A stretch of DNA of 64,000 nt from positions 186,001 to 250,000 of the forward strand of contig JACKPV010000024.1 in the NCBI GenBank assembly GCA_024233305.1, read 5' to 3'. The position numbers were made by a program, and so were the translations under genes. Under the pieces are notes generated by a model. It was not told the DNA's origin. It made no database searches and worked only from the letters and a program-made list of their open reading frames with translations. Source of the DNA: Verrucomicrobiales bacterium (GTDB taxonomy: Bacteria > Verrucomicrobiota > Verrucomicrobiia > Limisphaerales > J093). Shown piece after piece: positions 34,471 through 44,130 of this stretch (positions within the stretch are counted from its first letter, which is position 1; each line of letters opens with the position of its first letter).

Positions 34471-36819
34471 TCACGGCTTCGGCATCGGGTTGAGTTCCGC
34501 GTCGAAGGAGCCCGTCTGCCCCGCCGAAGTCGCCAGTTCCCGGGTCACCTGCCCGTACCGAAGGCGACAGGGGTTCCCCACCAGGGAGCGCACCGTGACA
34601 TCCACCAGGCGTCCTGCCCGCCAGCGTAGATCCACCTCGAAACCGCCCCGCGCCCGCAACCCCCGGACCTGCCCGTCCGGCCAGGCACGCGGCAGGGCCG
34701 GGAGGAGATGCAGTTCGTCGTTCTGGCTTTGCAGCAGCATTTCGGCAATGCCGGCGCAGCCGCCGAAGTTGCCATCGATCTGAAACGGCGGATGCGTGTC
34801 AAAGAGGTTCGGCAGCGTCGATTTCGCCACCAGATCCGAGAGCATCCGCCAGGCGTGATCCCCGTCCAGCAGCCGGGCCCAGAAGTTCACCTTCCAGGCC
34901 TTGCTCCACCCGGTCCCACCGTCACCCCGGAACTCGAGCGACCGACGCGCAGCGGCAAAGAGTTCGGGCGTGCCCGGATTGATCTCCGCCCCGGGGTGCA
35001 GTCCCCAAAGGTGGGAAATGTGCCGATGCTTCTCCTCCGGATTGTCCTTGTCCTGCAACCATTCCTGCAACTGGCCATGACGACCGATCTGGTTCGGGGC
35101 GATGCGGGCCCGCATCTGGTTCAACTGCCGGGCGAACGCGTCGTCGCGCCCCAGCACACCGGCCGCCGACGCGGTTGCGGCAAACAAGGCGCGGATGATC
35201 TGGTGATCCATGGTCGGCCCGGCAACCAGGCCGCCGAGTTCGGGTGAATTCGATGGCGTGCTGATCAACCAGCCCGTGTCTGGATCCTCGACCAGGAAAT
35301 CGACGAAGAACTCTGCGGCGCCCTTCATGAGCGGATAAGCGCGCGAGGCGAGAAATTCGTGGTCGCCGGTGAACCGGTAGTGCTCCCACAAGTGCAGGCA
35401 AAGCCACGCGCCGCCGCTGACCCAGATACCGTGGTTGGCGTGGTTGATCGGGGCGGAACCGCGCCAGAGATCGGTGTTGTGATGCAGCACCCAGCCGCGA
35501 GCCCCGTAGTGTTCGCGGGCCGTTTCGGCGCCGGTCTCCGCCACATCCGCCACCAGGTCGAACAGCGGCGTGTGGCATTCGCCGAGATTCGCCACCTCGA
35601 CCGGCCAGTAGTTCATCTCGGTGTTGATGTTCACCGTCCATTTGCTGTCCCACGGAGGACGCAGACTGTCGTTCCAAAGGCCCTGGAGATTGGCCGGTTG
35701 GGAACCTGGCCGGCTGCTGGCGATCAACAGGTAGCGACCGTACTGGAAATACAACGCCGCGAGTTGCGGATCCGCCCGCCCGGCGCAACGCTGCAGGCGC
35801 ACGTCCGTCGGTTCCTCCGCGGCCGCGGTGCGCCCGAGGTCGATCGCGACCCGCCGGAACAACGCCCGATGGTCTTCCAGGTGCCGTTCCCGCAGCGCGT
35901 CGTACGGAGGCTGGCTTCCGATCCGACCGAGCACCTGCGCACACCTGGCGGCGGGATCTGCGCTCACATCGTGGTAGTTCACGTGGCTGGTTGCCGCCGC
36001 CAGCAGGAGCGTCACGGCGTCCGCCGCCTCGACCTTCAGTCGATCCCCTTCCCAACGCAGTCGGCCACCTTCGGGTAACGCCCGCACCCGGGCCTCGAAC
36101 CGGAGCGGCGAAGGAAACGCCGGCAGTCCTCTTCCCGGGGAAAAATCGTCCAGACCGCCCGACAACCGCATCTCACGCTCCCCGCTTCTCCGGGTCCGCC
36201 CCGGCTCGTGCGGGGTGGTCAAGGAAACGCCGAAGTTGAGCTGTCCGGGACGGCTGGCCGACAAACGAACCACGATCAACTGGTCGGGAAAGCTGCTGAA
36301 GGCCTCCCGCCGGAACGTCGTGTCGCCCACCCGGTAGCTCACCCAGGCGATACCCGCATCCAGATCGAGGCCCCGCCGGTATTCCGTCGCCGGCCCGGCA
36401 TGGTCGAAGTCGAGCAGGACATCCCCGAAGGGCTGATAGGCAAACTGGCGCAGCGGGTCGCTCATGAACTCGCGCATGGCGAGTTCCTCGGCCGCCCGCG
36501 GCTCACCGGCGGCCAGCAGGCGGCGGATTTCCGGCAGATACCGGACCGCTCCCCGGCGCGCATAGCTCCGCGGGCCGCCGACCCACAGCGTGTCTTCGTT
36601 GAACTGGAGGCGCTCCCGCTCCAGCCCGCCAAAGACCATGGCCCCCAGCCGACCGTTCCCCACCGGCAACGCCTCGACCCACTCCCCGGCCGGTTGCGCG
36701 TACCAAAGACAAAGGTCATGCGGCGCCGCGGCCCGCGCCGCTTCGCTTCCGACCACCAGGGCAACGGCAAGCCAAAGCGACAACCGGGAACCGGTTCTCC
36801 GTGGGATCGAGGACTTCAT
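34471..36819 (-). CDS. Glycoside hydrolase family 95 (alpha-L-fucosidase type)
   Basis: Exported enzyme expected to release alpha-linked L-fucose, or L-galactose in some members, by inversion. A signal peptide (residues 1-31, ending EAARAAA) leads into the N-terminal beta domain (WYAQPAGEWVEALPVGNGRLGAMVFGG, a GH95 opening, shown in part). The (alpha/alpha)6 barrel carries TVNINTEMNYWPVE and STPSNSPELGG, regions that hold catalytic residues in characterised GH95 enzymes. The 782-residue length is typical. The next upstream gene on the same strand, about 100 bases away, is a sulfatase, which suggests joint attack on sulfated fucose-containing glycans. That pairing is inference. Confidence 0.92.
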   Translation of the reverse strand: MKSSIPRRTGSRLSLWLAVALVVGSEAARAAAPHDLCLWYAQPAGEWVEALPVGNGRLGAMVFGGLERERLQFNEDTLWVGGPRSYARRGAVRYLPEIRRLLAAGEPRAAEELAMREFMSDPLRQFAYQPFGDVLLDFDHAGPATEYRRGLDLDAGIAWVSYRVGDTTFRREAFSSFPDQLIVVRLSASRPGQLNFGVSLTTPHEPGRTRRSGEREMRLSGGLDDFSPGRGLPAFPSPLRFEARVRALPEGGRLRWEGDRLKVEAADAVTLLLAAATSHVNYHDVSADPAARCAQVLGRIGSQPPYDALRERHLEDHRALFRRVAIDLGRTAAAEEPTDVRLQRCAGRADPQLAALYFQYGRYLLIASSRPGSQPANLQGLWNDSLRPPWDSKWTVNINTEMNYWPVEVANLGECHTPLFDLVADVAETGAETAREHYGARGWVLHHNTDLWRGSAPINHANHGIWVSGGAWLCLHLWEHYRFTGDHEFLASRAYPLMKGAAEFFVDFLVEDPDTGWLISTPSNSPELGGLVAGPTMDHQIIRALFAATASAAGVLGRDDAFARQLNQMRARIAPNQIGRHGQLQEWLQDKDNPEEKHRHISHLWGLHPGAEINPGTPELFAAARRSLEFRGDGGTGWSKAWKVNFWARLLDGDHAWRMLSDLVAKSTLPNLFDTHPPFQIDGNFGGCAGIAEMLLQSQNDELHLLPALPRAWPDGQVRGLRARGGFEVDLRWRAGRLVDVTVRSLVGNPCRLRYGQVTRELATSAGQTGSFDAELNPMPKP

Positions 36820-36922
36820 GGTTCGTCAGCCTGCCACGCCGACCCGGTGATGGCGAACCAAAGCGCGCGTCGCGGCCGCGGTGGGTCCGGGATCGTCGCG
36901 GTCGCGACGAACCACCATCCCT

Positions 36923-38347
36923 TTACCGGGGATCGGGCAGCGGGGCATCCGTAGCCTTCAGCCAGGCGGCAAGCTGCCCCCCAAGTTCGCGGGCCTTTTC
37001 GGGCATGGTCCCGACCAGATTCACCCGCTCGGCGATGTCCGTCCGCAGATCGTACAACTCCCGCCGGTCATCCTCGTAGTAATGCAGCAGCTTGAAATCG
37101 CCGGCGCGGATGACGCTGACCGGCGTGGTTCGCCAGGTGTTCTGCCGGATGTAGGCCTCGAGGTAACCGGGGAAGTGCCAGTAGATCGCCCGTGACGCCC
37201 GCCCCGCTTCGCGGCCCGGCCGGAGCAGCGGCGCCAGACTCGTCCCATCCAGCACGTAGTCCGTCGGACATGCGGCGCCCGCAAGTTCGAGAAAGGTCGG
37301 GTAAAGGTCCACGTGGATCGCAGGTTCATCACAGCGGCTGCCCGGCGGGACCACGCCCGGCCATCGAACGATGAAGGGCACGCGAATCCCTCCTTCGCGC
37401 AGGGATCCCTTGCCTTCGCTGAGCGGCCAGTTGTCGGTGGTTCCCCGCCTGCCCGCGTAAGCCGCCCCGGCGTAGCCGCCCACGCCGCCGTTATCGCTCG
37501 AGAAGATCACGACGGTGTTTTGCGACAGGCCGAGACGTTCCAGGCACGCGACCACGCGACCGACACTTTCATCCACGCTGGCGATCATGGCGGCGTAGGT
37601 CGGGTGCTCGTGTCCATCAACGGCGGCGCGGCGTTCGAAATGCTCGATGCCGGCGCGCTTGGCCTGCAATGGCGAATGGACCGCGAAATGGGGGAGGTAG
37701 AGGAAGAACGGCCCGGCGCGATGGCGTTCGATGAAGTCGACGGCGAGATCGGTCAACCAGTCGGCGAGGTAGACGCCTTCGGGCACCGGTTGCGGCGGGA
37801 TCGGCTGGAAATTGAAATGCCGCCCGTTGGCCACGATCGCCTCCTCGAAACCACGCCGGGAAGGGTGATAATCGCCCTGCGTGCCCAGATGCCACTTGCC
37901 GAACATCCCGGTGCGATAGCCCGACCGGCGCAGGGCCTCCGCAACGGTGACCTTGTCCAGGGGCAGGTCGGTGACATTCGGCGCGGGGATCATCCGGCGG
38001 TCCGTCTCGCGCCCGCGGGCGCCGGACCCGACGGTGTAAATGCCCGTACGCGGAGCATACTGGCCGGACATCAACGCGGCCCGGGTGGGGGCGCAATTCT
38101 GGCAGTTGTAGTAGGCCGTGAACCGCATGCCATCCGCCGCCAACCGGTCGATGTTCGGGGTCTCGTAGAACCGCGACCCCATGCAGCCCAGATCGGTCCA
38201 ACCCAGGTCGTCCGCCAGGATGTAAACGATGTTGGGCCGGGACGACGCCGCGCAAAGCTCGGCGGACAGTGGTAGCGCCAGGAACCCGAGAATGGCACAC
38301 AGCGGCGCACCGACGCGGGACAAGGGGAAGGTCAGGATCGATTTCAT
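36923..38347 (-). CDS. Exported sulfatase (type I), second copy
   Basis: Hydrolyses sulfate esters outside the cytoplasm. A signal peptide (residues 1-34) is followed by the metal-binding PNIVYILADDLGWTDLG. The formylglycine site is C85 in CAPTR, a recognised CxPxR variant with Thr for Ser. GMFGKWHLG near residue 148 and FSSDNGG near residue 280 are conserved sulfatase segments. The 474-residue length is normal. It differs clearly from the sulfatase at 1637-3148, so the two probably have different substrates. It lies about 100 bases upstream of the GH95 gene on the same strand and may be co-transcribed with it. An anaerobic or FGE-type activating enzyme is not seen in the window. Confidence 0.92.
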   Translation of the reverse strand: MKSILTFPLSRVGAPLCAILGFLALPLSAELCAASSRPNIVYILADDLGWTDLGCMGSRFYETPNIDRLAADGMRFTAYYNCQNCAPTRAALMSGQYAPRTGIYTVGSGARGRETDRRMIPAPNVTDLPLDKVTVAEALRRSGYRTGMFGKWHLGTQGDYHPSRRGFEEAIVANGRHFNFQPIPPQPVPEGVYLADWLTDLAVDFIERHRAGPFFLYLPHFAVHSPLQAKRAGIEHFERRAAVDGHEHPTYAAMIASVDESVGRVVACLERLGLSQNTVVIFSSDNGGVGGYAGAAYAGRRGTTDNWPLSEGKGSLREGGIRVPFIVRWPGVVPPGSRCDEPAIHVDLYPTFLELAGAACPTDYVLDGTSLAPLLRPGREAGRASRAIYWHFPGYLEAYIRQNTWRTTPVSVIRAGDFKLLHYYEDDRRELYDLRTDIAERVNLVGTMPEKARELGGQLAAWLKATDAPLPDPR

Positions 38348-38871
38348 GCTTCGTTGGCCGGTCGCGATGCGGGGTTCCGCCGGCTTGACGGTCCCACGTC
38401 CGGGAGCGGTGAGTCGGGCGAATTCTTACCCTGCCGCGCGCCCGGGCGCAATCCCTCGCGCGCCGGGCAGAGCACCAGCCGTCGACGGGAATCAGGAGGA
38501 TACGCTTCGATGGATCAGGCGCAGGTCGGTGCCGGAATGGGCGCCAGGTTCTCGGTCGCCCCGGAGGGCCCACGGTCACGATCTTCCCAAAACGGCGCCG
38601 CGGAGTGACGCGCCCTGCCACCTGTCCCAGGTAGGGCGAGCAGTCCCCTGCGCGCCTCCCGAACCCGTATCGAGGGCGGTTCCGCTCACTCACTCGACCC
38701 TCCACCCCAAACCACTCCGTTTCCGGGCTTCCGCCCATCAGCCAGTCGGCTGGGGCCTGGTGCGCTGGCCGGGGGAACACCGCACGGTTGCCCGGCAACC
38801 GAGTGGCGGGCGGGAGGAAAACAAAAGGGCGACCCCGGTGGGATCGCCCTGCAAAACGGTTGGAAGACGGA
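38348..38871. other. Intergenic region between sulfatase and gapA
   Basis: About 520 bases without a convincing gene. It contains the upstream region of the sulfatase and, at the far end, the gapA terminator. A segment near 38630-38670 (GTAGGGCGAGCAGTCCCCTG) begins with GTAG and has short complementary parts, so it might be a different REP-like unit, but no second copy is present here. Confidence 0.4.
38822..38850 (-). terminator. Rho-independent terminator of gapA
   Basis: On the minus strand, 22 bases after the gapA stop, AGGGCGA pairs with TCGCCCT (38826-38832 with 38844-38850). A mismatch and three inner C-G pairs follow, and TTTTGTTTTCC comes after the stem. Confidence 0.85.
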
Positions 38872-39900
38872 TTACAGGCCCTGGTCGATCATGAGCTTGA
38901 GCAACTCGCCAACGCGGCAGCTGTAGCCCCACTCGTTGTCGTACCAGCTCAGCAGCTTGAAGAACTTGTTGTTCAGCTCGATGCCCGAACCCTGGTCGAA
39001 GATCGAGGAGGCCGGATAATGGATGAAATCGCTGCTGACGACCTCGTCCTCGGTGTAGTCCAGAATGCCCTTGAGATACGTCTCGCTGGCCTGCTTCATC
39101 GCGGCGCTGATCTCCGCGTAGCTGGTCTCCTTCTCGGTCTTCACCGTCAGGTCGACGCAGGACACCGTGGGCGTCGGCACGCGAAGGGCCATGCCGGTCA
39201 GCTTGCCCTTCACTTCGGGGAGCACCAGGCCGACGGCTTTCGCCGCGCCGGTGGTCGAGGGGATGATGTTCTGGGCGGCGGTGCGGCCACCTTTCCAGTC
39301 CTTCCGGCTCGGGCCGTCCACCGTCTTCTGCGTGGCGGTGTAGGCATGCACGGTGGTCATGAGCCCCTCGGCGATGCCGAAGCCTTCCTTGAGCAGCACA
39401 TAGACCAACGGGGCCAGACAGTTGGTGGTGCAGGAGGCATTCGAGACGATGTGATGCTTCGCGGCGTCGTACTTGTCATGGTTGACGCCCAGCACCACGG
39501 TGAGGCAATCCCCCTTCGCAGGAGCTGAAATGATGACCTTCTTCGCGCCCGCCTCGAGGTGCCCCTGAGCCTTCTCGACCTGGGTGAACAGGCCGGTGGA
39601 TTCGATGACCACGTCGACGCCCATGGCCTTCCAGGGCAGCTCGGCCGGCGACTTGGCGCTGACGACCTTGATCTTGCTGCCGTTGACGACCAGCGTGTCC
39701 TCGCCTTCGTTGGCGACCTGGCCCTGGAACCGGCCCTGAATCGAGTCATACTTCAGCAGGTAGGCCAGATTGTCCGCCGGGACGATGTCCCCGACCGCGA
39801 CCACTTCGACCTCCTTGCCCACCAAGCCCTGCTCGACCATCGCCCGAAACGCCAGGCGACCGATGCGACCGAATCCGTTGATTGCGACTTTGACTGCCAT
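38872..39900 (-). CDS. gapA: Glyceraldehyde-3-phosphate dehydrogenase
   Basis: Glycolytic enzyme converting glyceraldehyde 3-phosphate to 1,3-bisphosphoglycerate with NAD. The Rossmann start INGFGRIGRLAFRA is followed by the catalytic C157 in SNASCTTN and H185 in TTVHAYT, with the late SWYDNEWGYSCRV. The 342-residue length is standard. The start ATG at 39900 gives the normal N-terminus MAVKVAING. It is transcribed alone and ends in a strong terminator. Phosphoglycerate kinase and triose-phosphate isomerase genes are not adjacent, unlike in many bacteria. Confidence 0.97.
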   Translation of the reverse strand: MAVKVAINGFGRIGRLAFRAMVEQGLVGKEVEVVAVGDIVPADNLAYLLKYDSIQGRFQGQVANEGEDTLVVNGSKIKVVSAKSPAELPWKAMGVDVVIESTGLFTQVEKAQGHLEAGAKKVIISAPAKGDCLTVVLGVNHDKYDAAKHHIVSNASCTTNCLAPLVYVLLKEGFGIAEGLMTTVHAYTATQKTVDGPSRKDWKGGRTAAQNIIPSTTGAAKAVGLVLPEVKGKLTGMALRVPTPTVSCVDLTVKTEKETSYAEISAAMKQASETYLKGILDYTEDEVVSSDFIHYPASSIFDQGSGIELNNKFFKLLSWYDNEWGYSCRVGELLKLMIDQGL

Positions 39901-40118
39901 GATGTTCTATTTCGTTTCCGGTTTCACTAATCGTTGTTCCCAACAGAAGCAGAAAGATTACTGCGGGTGCTCCGGGCGTCAATGAGATTTGGGCTCAGGA
40001 TGGCGTCGGGGGCCAGGGTTGCCGGGGAGAATTTCCCGCCAGCCGACACCCTTGCCCTCGGAGTGCTGCGAGGGGGATGGTCCCTTGCTCGCAGCGACGC
40101 GGGCCAGCAACGGTCGCT

Positions 40119-41321
40119 TCAGGCCCGCAGGCCGCTCAGGTCGATCTCCAACTTGCGGTCCGCCTGCAGCAGTTCGTCGAACGTCAGTTCGCCGCCTCGA
40201 TACCCCGCTTCGCGGCCGAGGATGGCGGTGAGATTCGAGCGCACCGACGGCGCGACGGTCGGGTTCCCGCAGTCACCGTTGACGATGGCTTGATGGAACT
40301 CGTGGATGTTGACCTGGGCGCCGGTGGTGTAGAGATTGCCCACGCTGCCGCCGGGATAGGGGTCGTTGCCCCGGATCCAGACCTCCCCGAAGTAGTCGCT
40401 GTAGAAATAGCCCTCGGAGCCGTAGGCGCGGCAAACGATTTCGTCGCGCATTTCAGGAATCGACTGGATGCAGGTGAAGGACAGGGGCACGCCGTTCGCG
40501 AACTCGTAGTTCACCGCGAAATGATCCCAGATGCTGCCCTTGGGACGCAGCCGCTGGCCCCCCATCCCCTGGGCGCGCAAGGGATCCGCATCAAGCACCC
40601 AGGTGGCAACGTCCAGGGCGTGAATCGCCTGTTCGACAATGAAGTCCCCCGACAAGGCCTTGACGTAATACCAGTTGCGCAACTGCTCTTCGACACTCGA
40701 GGGCGGCAGTCCGCGCCCGCCGCCCGCCCACGGATAATGCGCTTCGGCCAGCACCAACCGGCCCATCTCGCCCTGACGGATCCGCCGCAGGGCTTCCCGA
40801 TAAACCGCGTTGGCACGCGTCTGGAAATCGACCAGAAACACCTGCTTCTTCGCTGTGGCGCGGCGGCCGGATTCGCCGATCGTGCGGCAGCCCGGAACGT
40901 CCACCGCGATCGGTTTGGCCACGTAAACGTGTTTCCCCGCATCGACCGCATCCGAGGCCTGCTGCGGATGGAAATAAGGCGGGCTCTCGATCACCACCGC
41001 ATCGAGCTTTCGCTCCAGCAGCCGCCGATACCCGGACAAGCCGGTGTGCCGGTGCGCACTCGGGATCGCATACTTCCCGCCGACGGCGTCCACCCGGTCT
41101 TGAAAATAGTCCGCGCAGGCGACCCAACGGTAATTGCCGGTTTCCGCGAACAGGTTGGCGATCCAACCACCCCGCCCGCCGCAACCGATCAGCCCGATTT
41201 CGAGCACGGCGTTGGCGGCGGCGCCGAAAACGGTCGACGGACGCAGCAAGGTGAAGGCGGAGGCGGCCGCCGAGCCGGCGAGGAACCGGCGACGGGTGAC
41301 AGGAGGCAGAGCGGCGTTCAT
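40119..41321 (-). CDS. Tat-exported Gfo/Idh/MocA oxidoreductase
   Basis: NAD(P)-dependent sugar oxidoreductase-type protein with a twin-arginine signal (VTRRRFLAGSAAASAFTLL), a form common in Verrucomicrobia and Planctomycetes. The nucleotide-binding loop is IGLIGCGGRGG near residue 42. VYVAKPIAVD near residue 127 is the K-P motif of the family (usually EKP; here AKP). The central NWYYVKALSGDFIVEQAIHALDVATW holds the usual catalytic-region His. Length is 400 residues. Export as a folded protein with bound cofactor would explain the Tat signal; the substrate is unknown. The GH16 gene is 54 bases upstream's neighbour at 41376-42209 on the same strand, so co-transcription is likely. Confidence 0.88.
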   Translation of the reverse strand: MNAALPPVTRRRFLAGSAAASAFTLLRPSTVFGAAANAVLEIGLIGCGGRGGWIANLFAETGNYRWVACADYFQDRVDAVGGKYAIPSAHRHTGLSGYRRLLERKLDAVVIESPPYFHPQQASDAVDAGKHVYVAKPIAVDVPGCRTIGESGRRATAKKQVFLVDFQTRANAVYREALRRIRQGEMGRLVLAEAHYPWAGGGRGLPPSSVEEQLRNWYYVKALSGDFIVEQAIHALDVATWVLDADPLRAQGMGGQRLRPKGSIWDHFAVNYEFANGVPLSFTCIQSIPEMRDEIVCRAYGSEGYFYSDYFGEVWIRGNDPYPGGSVGNLYTTGAQVNIHEFHQAIVNGDCGNPTVAPSVRSNLTAILGREAGYRGGELTFDELLQADRKLEIDLSGLRA

Positions 41322-41375
41322 AGGTTGGTGGGTCGGGTTCAGAGCTTCGGGACTTCGCCAGGCTTCTCGATGCGG

Positions 41376-42209
41376 TCAGGGTTCCTGCTGATAGACCCGG
41401 ACGTAATCGATGATGAACTGCTGCGGGAAGATGCGGTCATCGACGCCCTGCTGGCCGCCCCAGGCGCCGCCGATGGCGAGGTTGAGGATCAGATACTGGG
41501 GCGCGTCGAAAGGCCAGGAGTCGACCCCCTGCCCGTCGTTCTCGCAGGTGAAGAACGACTTGCCGTCGACGAAGAACTCGAGCTTCTCCTTGGTCCATTC
41601 GACCGCGTAGGTGTGGAAGTCCTTTTCGACCTCGGGAAACGGAAGCCGTCTTCCGCGCCCGTTCCCCCGGGTGTGGTTGTAGCCGCGGGTATGCACGTTG
41701 GCGTGGACGGCGTCGGGTTCGTGGCCCACATGTTCCATGATGTCGATTTCGCCGCAAGCGGGCCAACCTACGTCCTGGATGTTCGTGCCGAGCATCCAGA
41801 TCGCCGGCCAGGTGCCCCGCCCCGTGGGCAGTTTGGCGCGTACCTCGACCTTCCCATAAGTCCAGGAGGCCGCCCCGCGGGTGGTCAGGCTGGCGGAGGT
41901 GATCGCGGCGAATTCCCGGCTGCGCTGCCAGCGGCGTTCCGGCGCGGCGGGATCGTAGTCGGGATTCTTGAGGCGCTCCTGGTGGGCCTCGATGATCAGC
42001 TTGCCGTCCTGTACGCGAGCGTTCCGCGGTCGGGCCGCGGTGTAGTATTGCAGTTCCTGATTGCGGATGAAGCCCACCTCGCAGCCCCACTTCGTGGCAT
42101 CCGGCAGTCCGTCACGGTCGAATTCGTCCGACCAGACCAGTTTCCAGTCCGCCGCGCGGCTGGACAGGGATGACCCGAGAATGGCGGCGAGAATCAGTGA
42201 AGTGCGCAT
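41376..42209 (-). CDS. Glycoside hydrolase family 16 (beta-glucanase type)
   Basis: Exported endo-acting glycosidase for beta-1,3 or mixed-linkage glucans, or possibly another GH16 substrate. The start at 42209 gives a clean signal peptide (MRTSLILAAILGSSLSSRAA); the open frame upstream to 42485 is arginine-rich and overlaps the divergent methyltransferase. The catalytic signature is GEIDIMEHVG with E154 as nucleophile, D156 and E159 as acid/base. WSDEFD near residue 26 and TWPAIWML near residue 133 are standard GH16 segments. Length of 277 residues means a catalytic domain only. The motif form E-I-D-I-M-E fits laminarinase-like members. The Gfo/Idh/MocA gene follows on the same strand. Confidence 0.93.
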   Translation of the reverse strand: MRTSLILAAILGSSLSSRAADWKLVWSDEFDRDGLPDATKWGCEVGFIRNQELQYYTAARPRNARVQDGKLIIEAHQERLKNPDYDPAAPERRWQRSREFAAITSASLTTRGAASWTYGKVEVRAKLPTGRGTWPAIWMLGTNIQDVGWPACGEIDIMEHVGHEPDAVHANVHTRGYNHTRGNGRGRRLPFPEVEKDFHTYAVEWTKEKLEFFVDGKSFFTCENDGQGVDSWPFDAPQYLILNLAIGGAWGGQQGVDDRIFPQQFIIDYVRVYQQEP

Positions 42210-42327
42210 GAACCCATCCGAGCCCCACGGCCGCCCGCTGTCAAGCCGGCGAACGCGCACTACACGGACCCGATCCCGACGGCGGCGGACCGGTTGCCTT
42301 CGCGACGGCCGGGCGTATGGTCTGGTC

Positions 42328-43059
42328 ATGAATGCCCGGGTTTCATTGCTGCTGGCTCTGGGCCTGGCCTGGGGATGTCGCGGACGTTCGGATGAACAGG
42401 AGTCGGAGACTGCGGTGGATCCATTTGAGACGTTGCGCGGGCGGATGGTAAGTGAGCAACTTGCCCCGCCGGCGCGGGACATCACGGATGCGCGGGTGCT
42501 GGCGGCGATGCAGGACGTGCCCCGCCACGAGTTCGTGCCGGCGGGCGAACGGCACGCCGCCTACACCGACCGGACGTTGCCAATTGGCCATGGACAGACG
42601 ATTTCGCAGCCCTATATCGTCGCCTTCATGACCCAAAAGCTGGCGCCGCAGCCCACGGATCGGGTGCTGGAAATCGGCACGGGCTCCGGCTATCAGGCGG
42701 CGGTTCTGGCGCGGCTCGTGCGGGAGGTCTACACCATCGAGATCGTCGAACCGTTGGGCCGGCGGGCGCGCGAGGATCTGCTCCGGCTGGGGTGCACAAA
42801 TGTGTTCGTGCGCCTCGGCGACGGCTACCAGGGCTGGCGCGAAAAGGCGCCCTTCGACGCCATCATCGTCACCTGCGCGCCCGACCATGTTCCGGTGCCG
42901 CTGGTCCAGCAACTGAAGGACGGCGGGCGGATGATCGTTCCGGTGGGCCGGTGGTCGCAGGAGTTGATCCTGCTGCGCAAGCGGGGAGGCGCCCTGGAAC
43001 GGGAGGCAGTGCTGCCGGTGCGGTTCGTTCCGATGACCGGGGAGGCTGACCAACGCTGA
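42328..43059 (+). CDS. pcm: Exported protein-L-isoaspartate O-methyltransferase
   Basis: Uses S-adenosylmethionine to methylate isoaspartyl residues in damaged proteins, starting their repair. Family segments are clear: VPRHEFVP, LPIGHGQTISQPYIVAFM, LEIGTGSGYQAAVLA (SAM-binding loop) and FDAIIVTCAP. Unusually, the start at 42328 begins a signal-peptide-like stretch (MNARVSLLLALGLAWGCRG) with a Cys at residue 17 that could carry lipid, although WG before the Cys is not a standard lipobox. Cytosolic Pcm has no such leader. Length is 243 residues including this leader. It is divergent from GH16 (118 bases) and followed 44 bases later by a lectin-like protein gene. Confidence 0.88.
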   Translation: MNARVSLLLALGLAWGCRGRSDEQESETAVDPFETLRGRMVSEQLAPPARDITDARVLAAMQDVPRHEFVPAGERHAAYTDRTLPIGHGQTISQPYIVAFMTQKLAPQPTDRVLEIGTGSGYQAAVLARLVREVYTIEIVEPLGRRAREDLLRLGCTNVFVRLGDGYQGWREKAPFDAIIVTCAPDHVPVPLVQQLKDGGRMIVPVGRWSQELILLRKRGGALEREAVLPVRFVPMTGEADQR

Positions 43060-43103
43060 CCGGCGTGGTTGACGGCCGGACGGTCCCGGGAGAGAGTGCC
43101 GGC

Positions 43104-43733
43104 ATGCTCCGGACCAAGATCATCTCCTTGCTCCTCGCCGGCTGCACGGCGGCCGTCCTGCCGACCGCGGCCACCGAGGAAGCGCCCTCGTTCGCGGAGG
43201 ACTTCGAGGGGCGACTGGATGGCGGCTGGACCTGGCTGCGGCCCGACCCGCAGGATTGGTGTCTCCGCCAGGGCGGCCTGGAAATCCGCAACCGTCCCGG
43301 CGACGCGGGGTCCGTGCGCAACGCACTGCTGCGCCCCGCGCCGGACCGAACGAATGGAACCTGGATCATCGAGGTCACGGTGCGCCATCTCCAGCCGCCC
43401 ACCGGGCAGTACGAACAGGCGGGAATCACCTGGTACAGCGGCGGCGAACCCGTGTTCAAATTCGTCAAGGAACTCGTCGACGGCGTCTTGATGATGATCC
43501 CGGGACGCCAACCGATGCCGGCGGCTTCCGTGCGGTTGCGGCTGACCGTCACCGGAAATCGCTACGTCGCCGAATACCAACCCGACGCCGCCGGCCCCTT
43601 CCACCGGGCAGCCACGGGTGAACTGCCGGCAGCGTCGAGCGACCAAATAAGCCTCCAGTGCTACCACGGCCCCGCCGGGGACGAGCACTGGGTGCGCTTC
43701 GACGACTTCCGCATTGCGGTCTCCGCCGAATAG
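43104..43733 (+). CDS. Exported concanavalin-like (DUF1349-type) protein
   Basis: A 209-residue beta-sandwich protein. The start at 43104 gives a signal peptide (MLRTKIISLLLAGCTAAVLPTAA). The mature part follows the pattern of DUF1349 and of the C-terminal lectin-like domain of GH43 xylosidases: DFEGRLDGGWTWLRPDPQDW, later YEQAGITWYSGGEPVFKFVKE, and an ending HWVRFDDFRI. Such domains often bind carbohydrate, but no catalytic residues are visible. It follows the exported isoaspartyl methyltransferase by 44 bases on the same strand and may be co-transcribed. Ligand unknown. Confidence 0.75.
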   Translation: MLRTKIISLLLAGCTAAVLPTAATEEAPSFAEDFEGRLDGGWTWLRPDPQDWCLRQGGLEIRNRPGDAGSVRNALLRPAPDRTNGTWIIEVTVRHLQPPTGQYEQAGITWYSGGEPVFKFVKELVDGVLMMIPGRQPMPAASVRLRLTVTGNRYVAEYQPDAAGPFHRAATGELPAASSDQISLQCYHGPAGDEHWVRFDDFRIAVSAE

Positions 43734-44130
43734 ACCGCGCTGCTCGCCAACCGCGCAGGACGACCGGGCGGTGTCGCCCGGCCGGCCCGTTGGCGCGCGG
43801 CGACCGGTCCCTCTCGGGCCCCCGGGCGTGGATTACCGCAATGACCGCCGTGTGGGTCTCAGGTTGTTCCGACGTCGAACGACCTGGAACATATGATCGT
43901 GGAGTTCATTCCGGCAGCCTCGCCGGGAAACAAGCGGGAATCAGCAAACTCCGCCCTCCAAGGAACCCGAAATACGCACTGGATCGCGCACGCGGCAAAG
44001 CGCGGACTTGTCACTCCAACGATGCCTGATAGAGTTCGTGGCACGGGCCGCATCCAGGCCTGCCTCCCCCGGATGATCCTCCTCCCGGAATCACCCCATG
44101 CTGGAGCCATTCTCGGGGAACGAACGCGTC
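43734..44130. other. Intergenic region, nothing recognised
   Basis: About 400 bases between the lectin-like gene and the outer-membrane barrel gene. GC content falls slightly from 43860 on, which would suit a promoter region for the downstream gene. No gene, repeat or clear hairpin was found. Confidence 0.4.
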
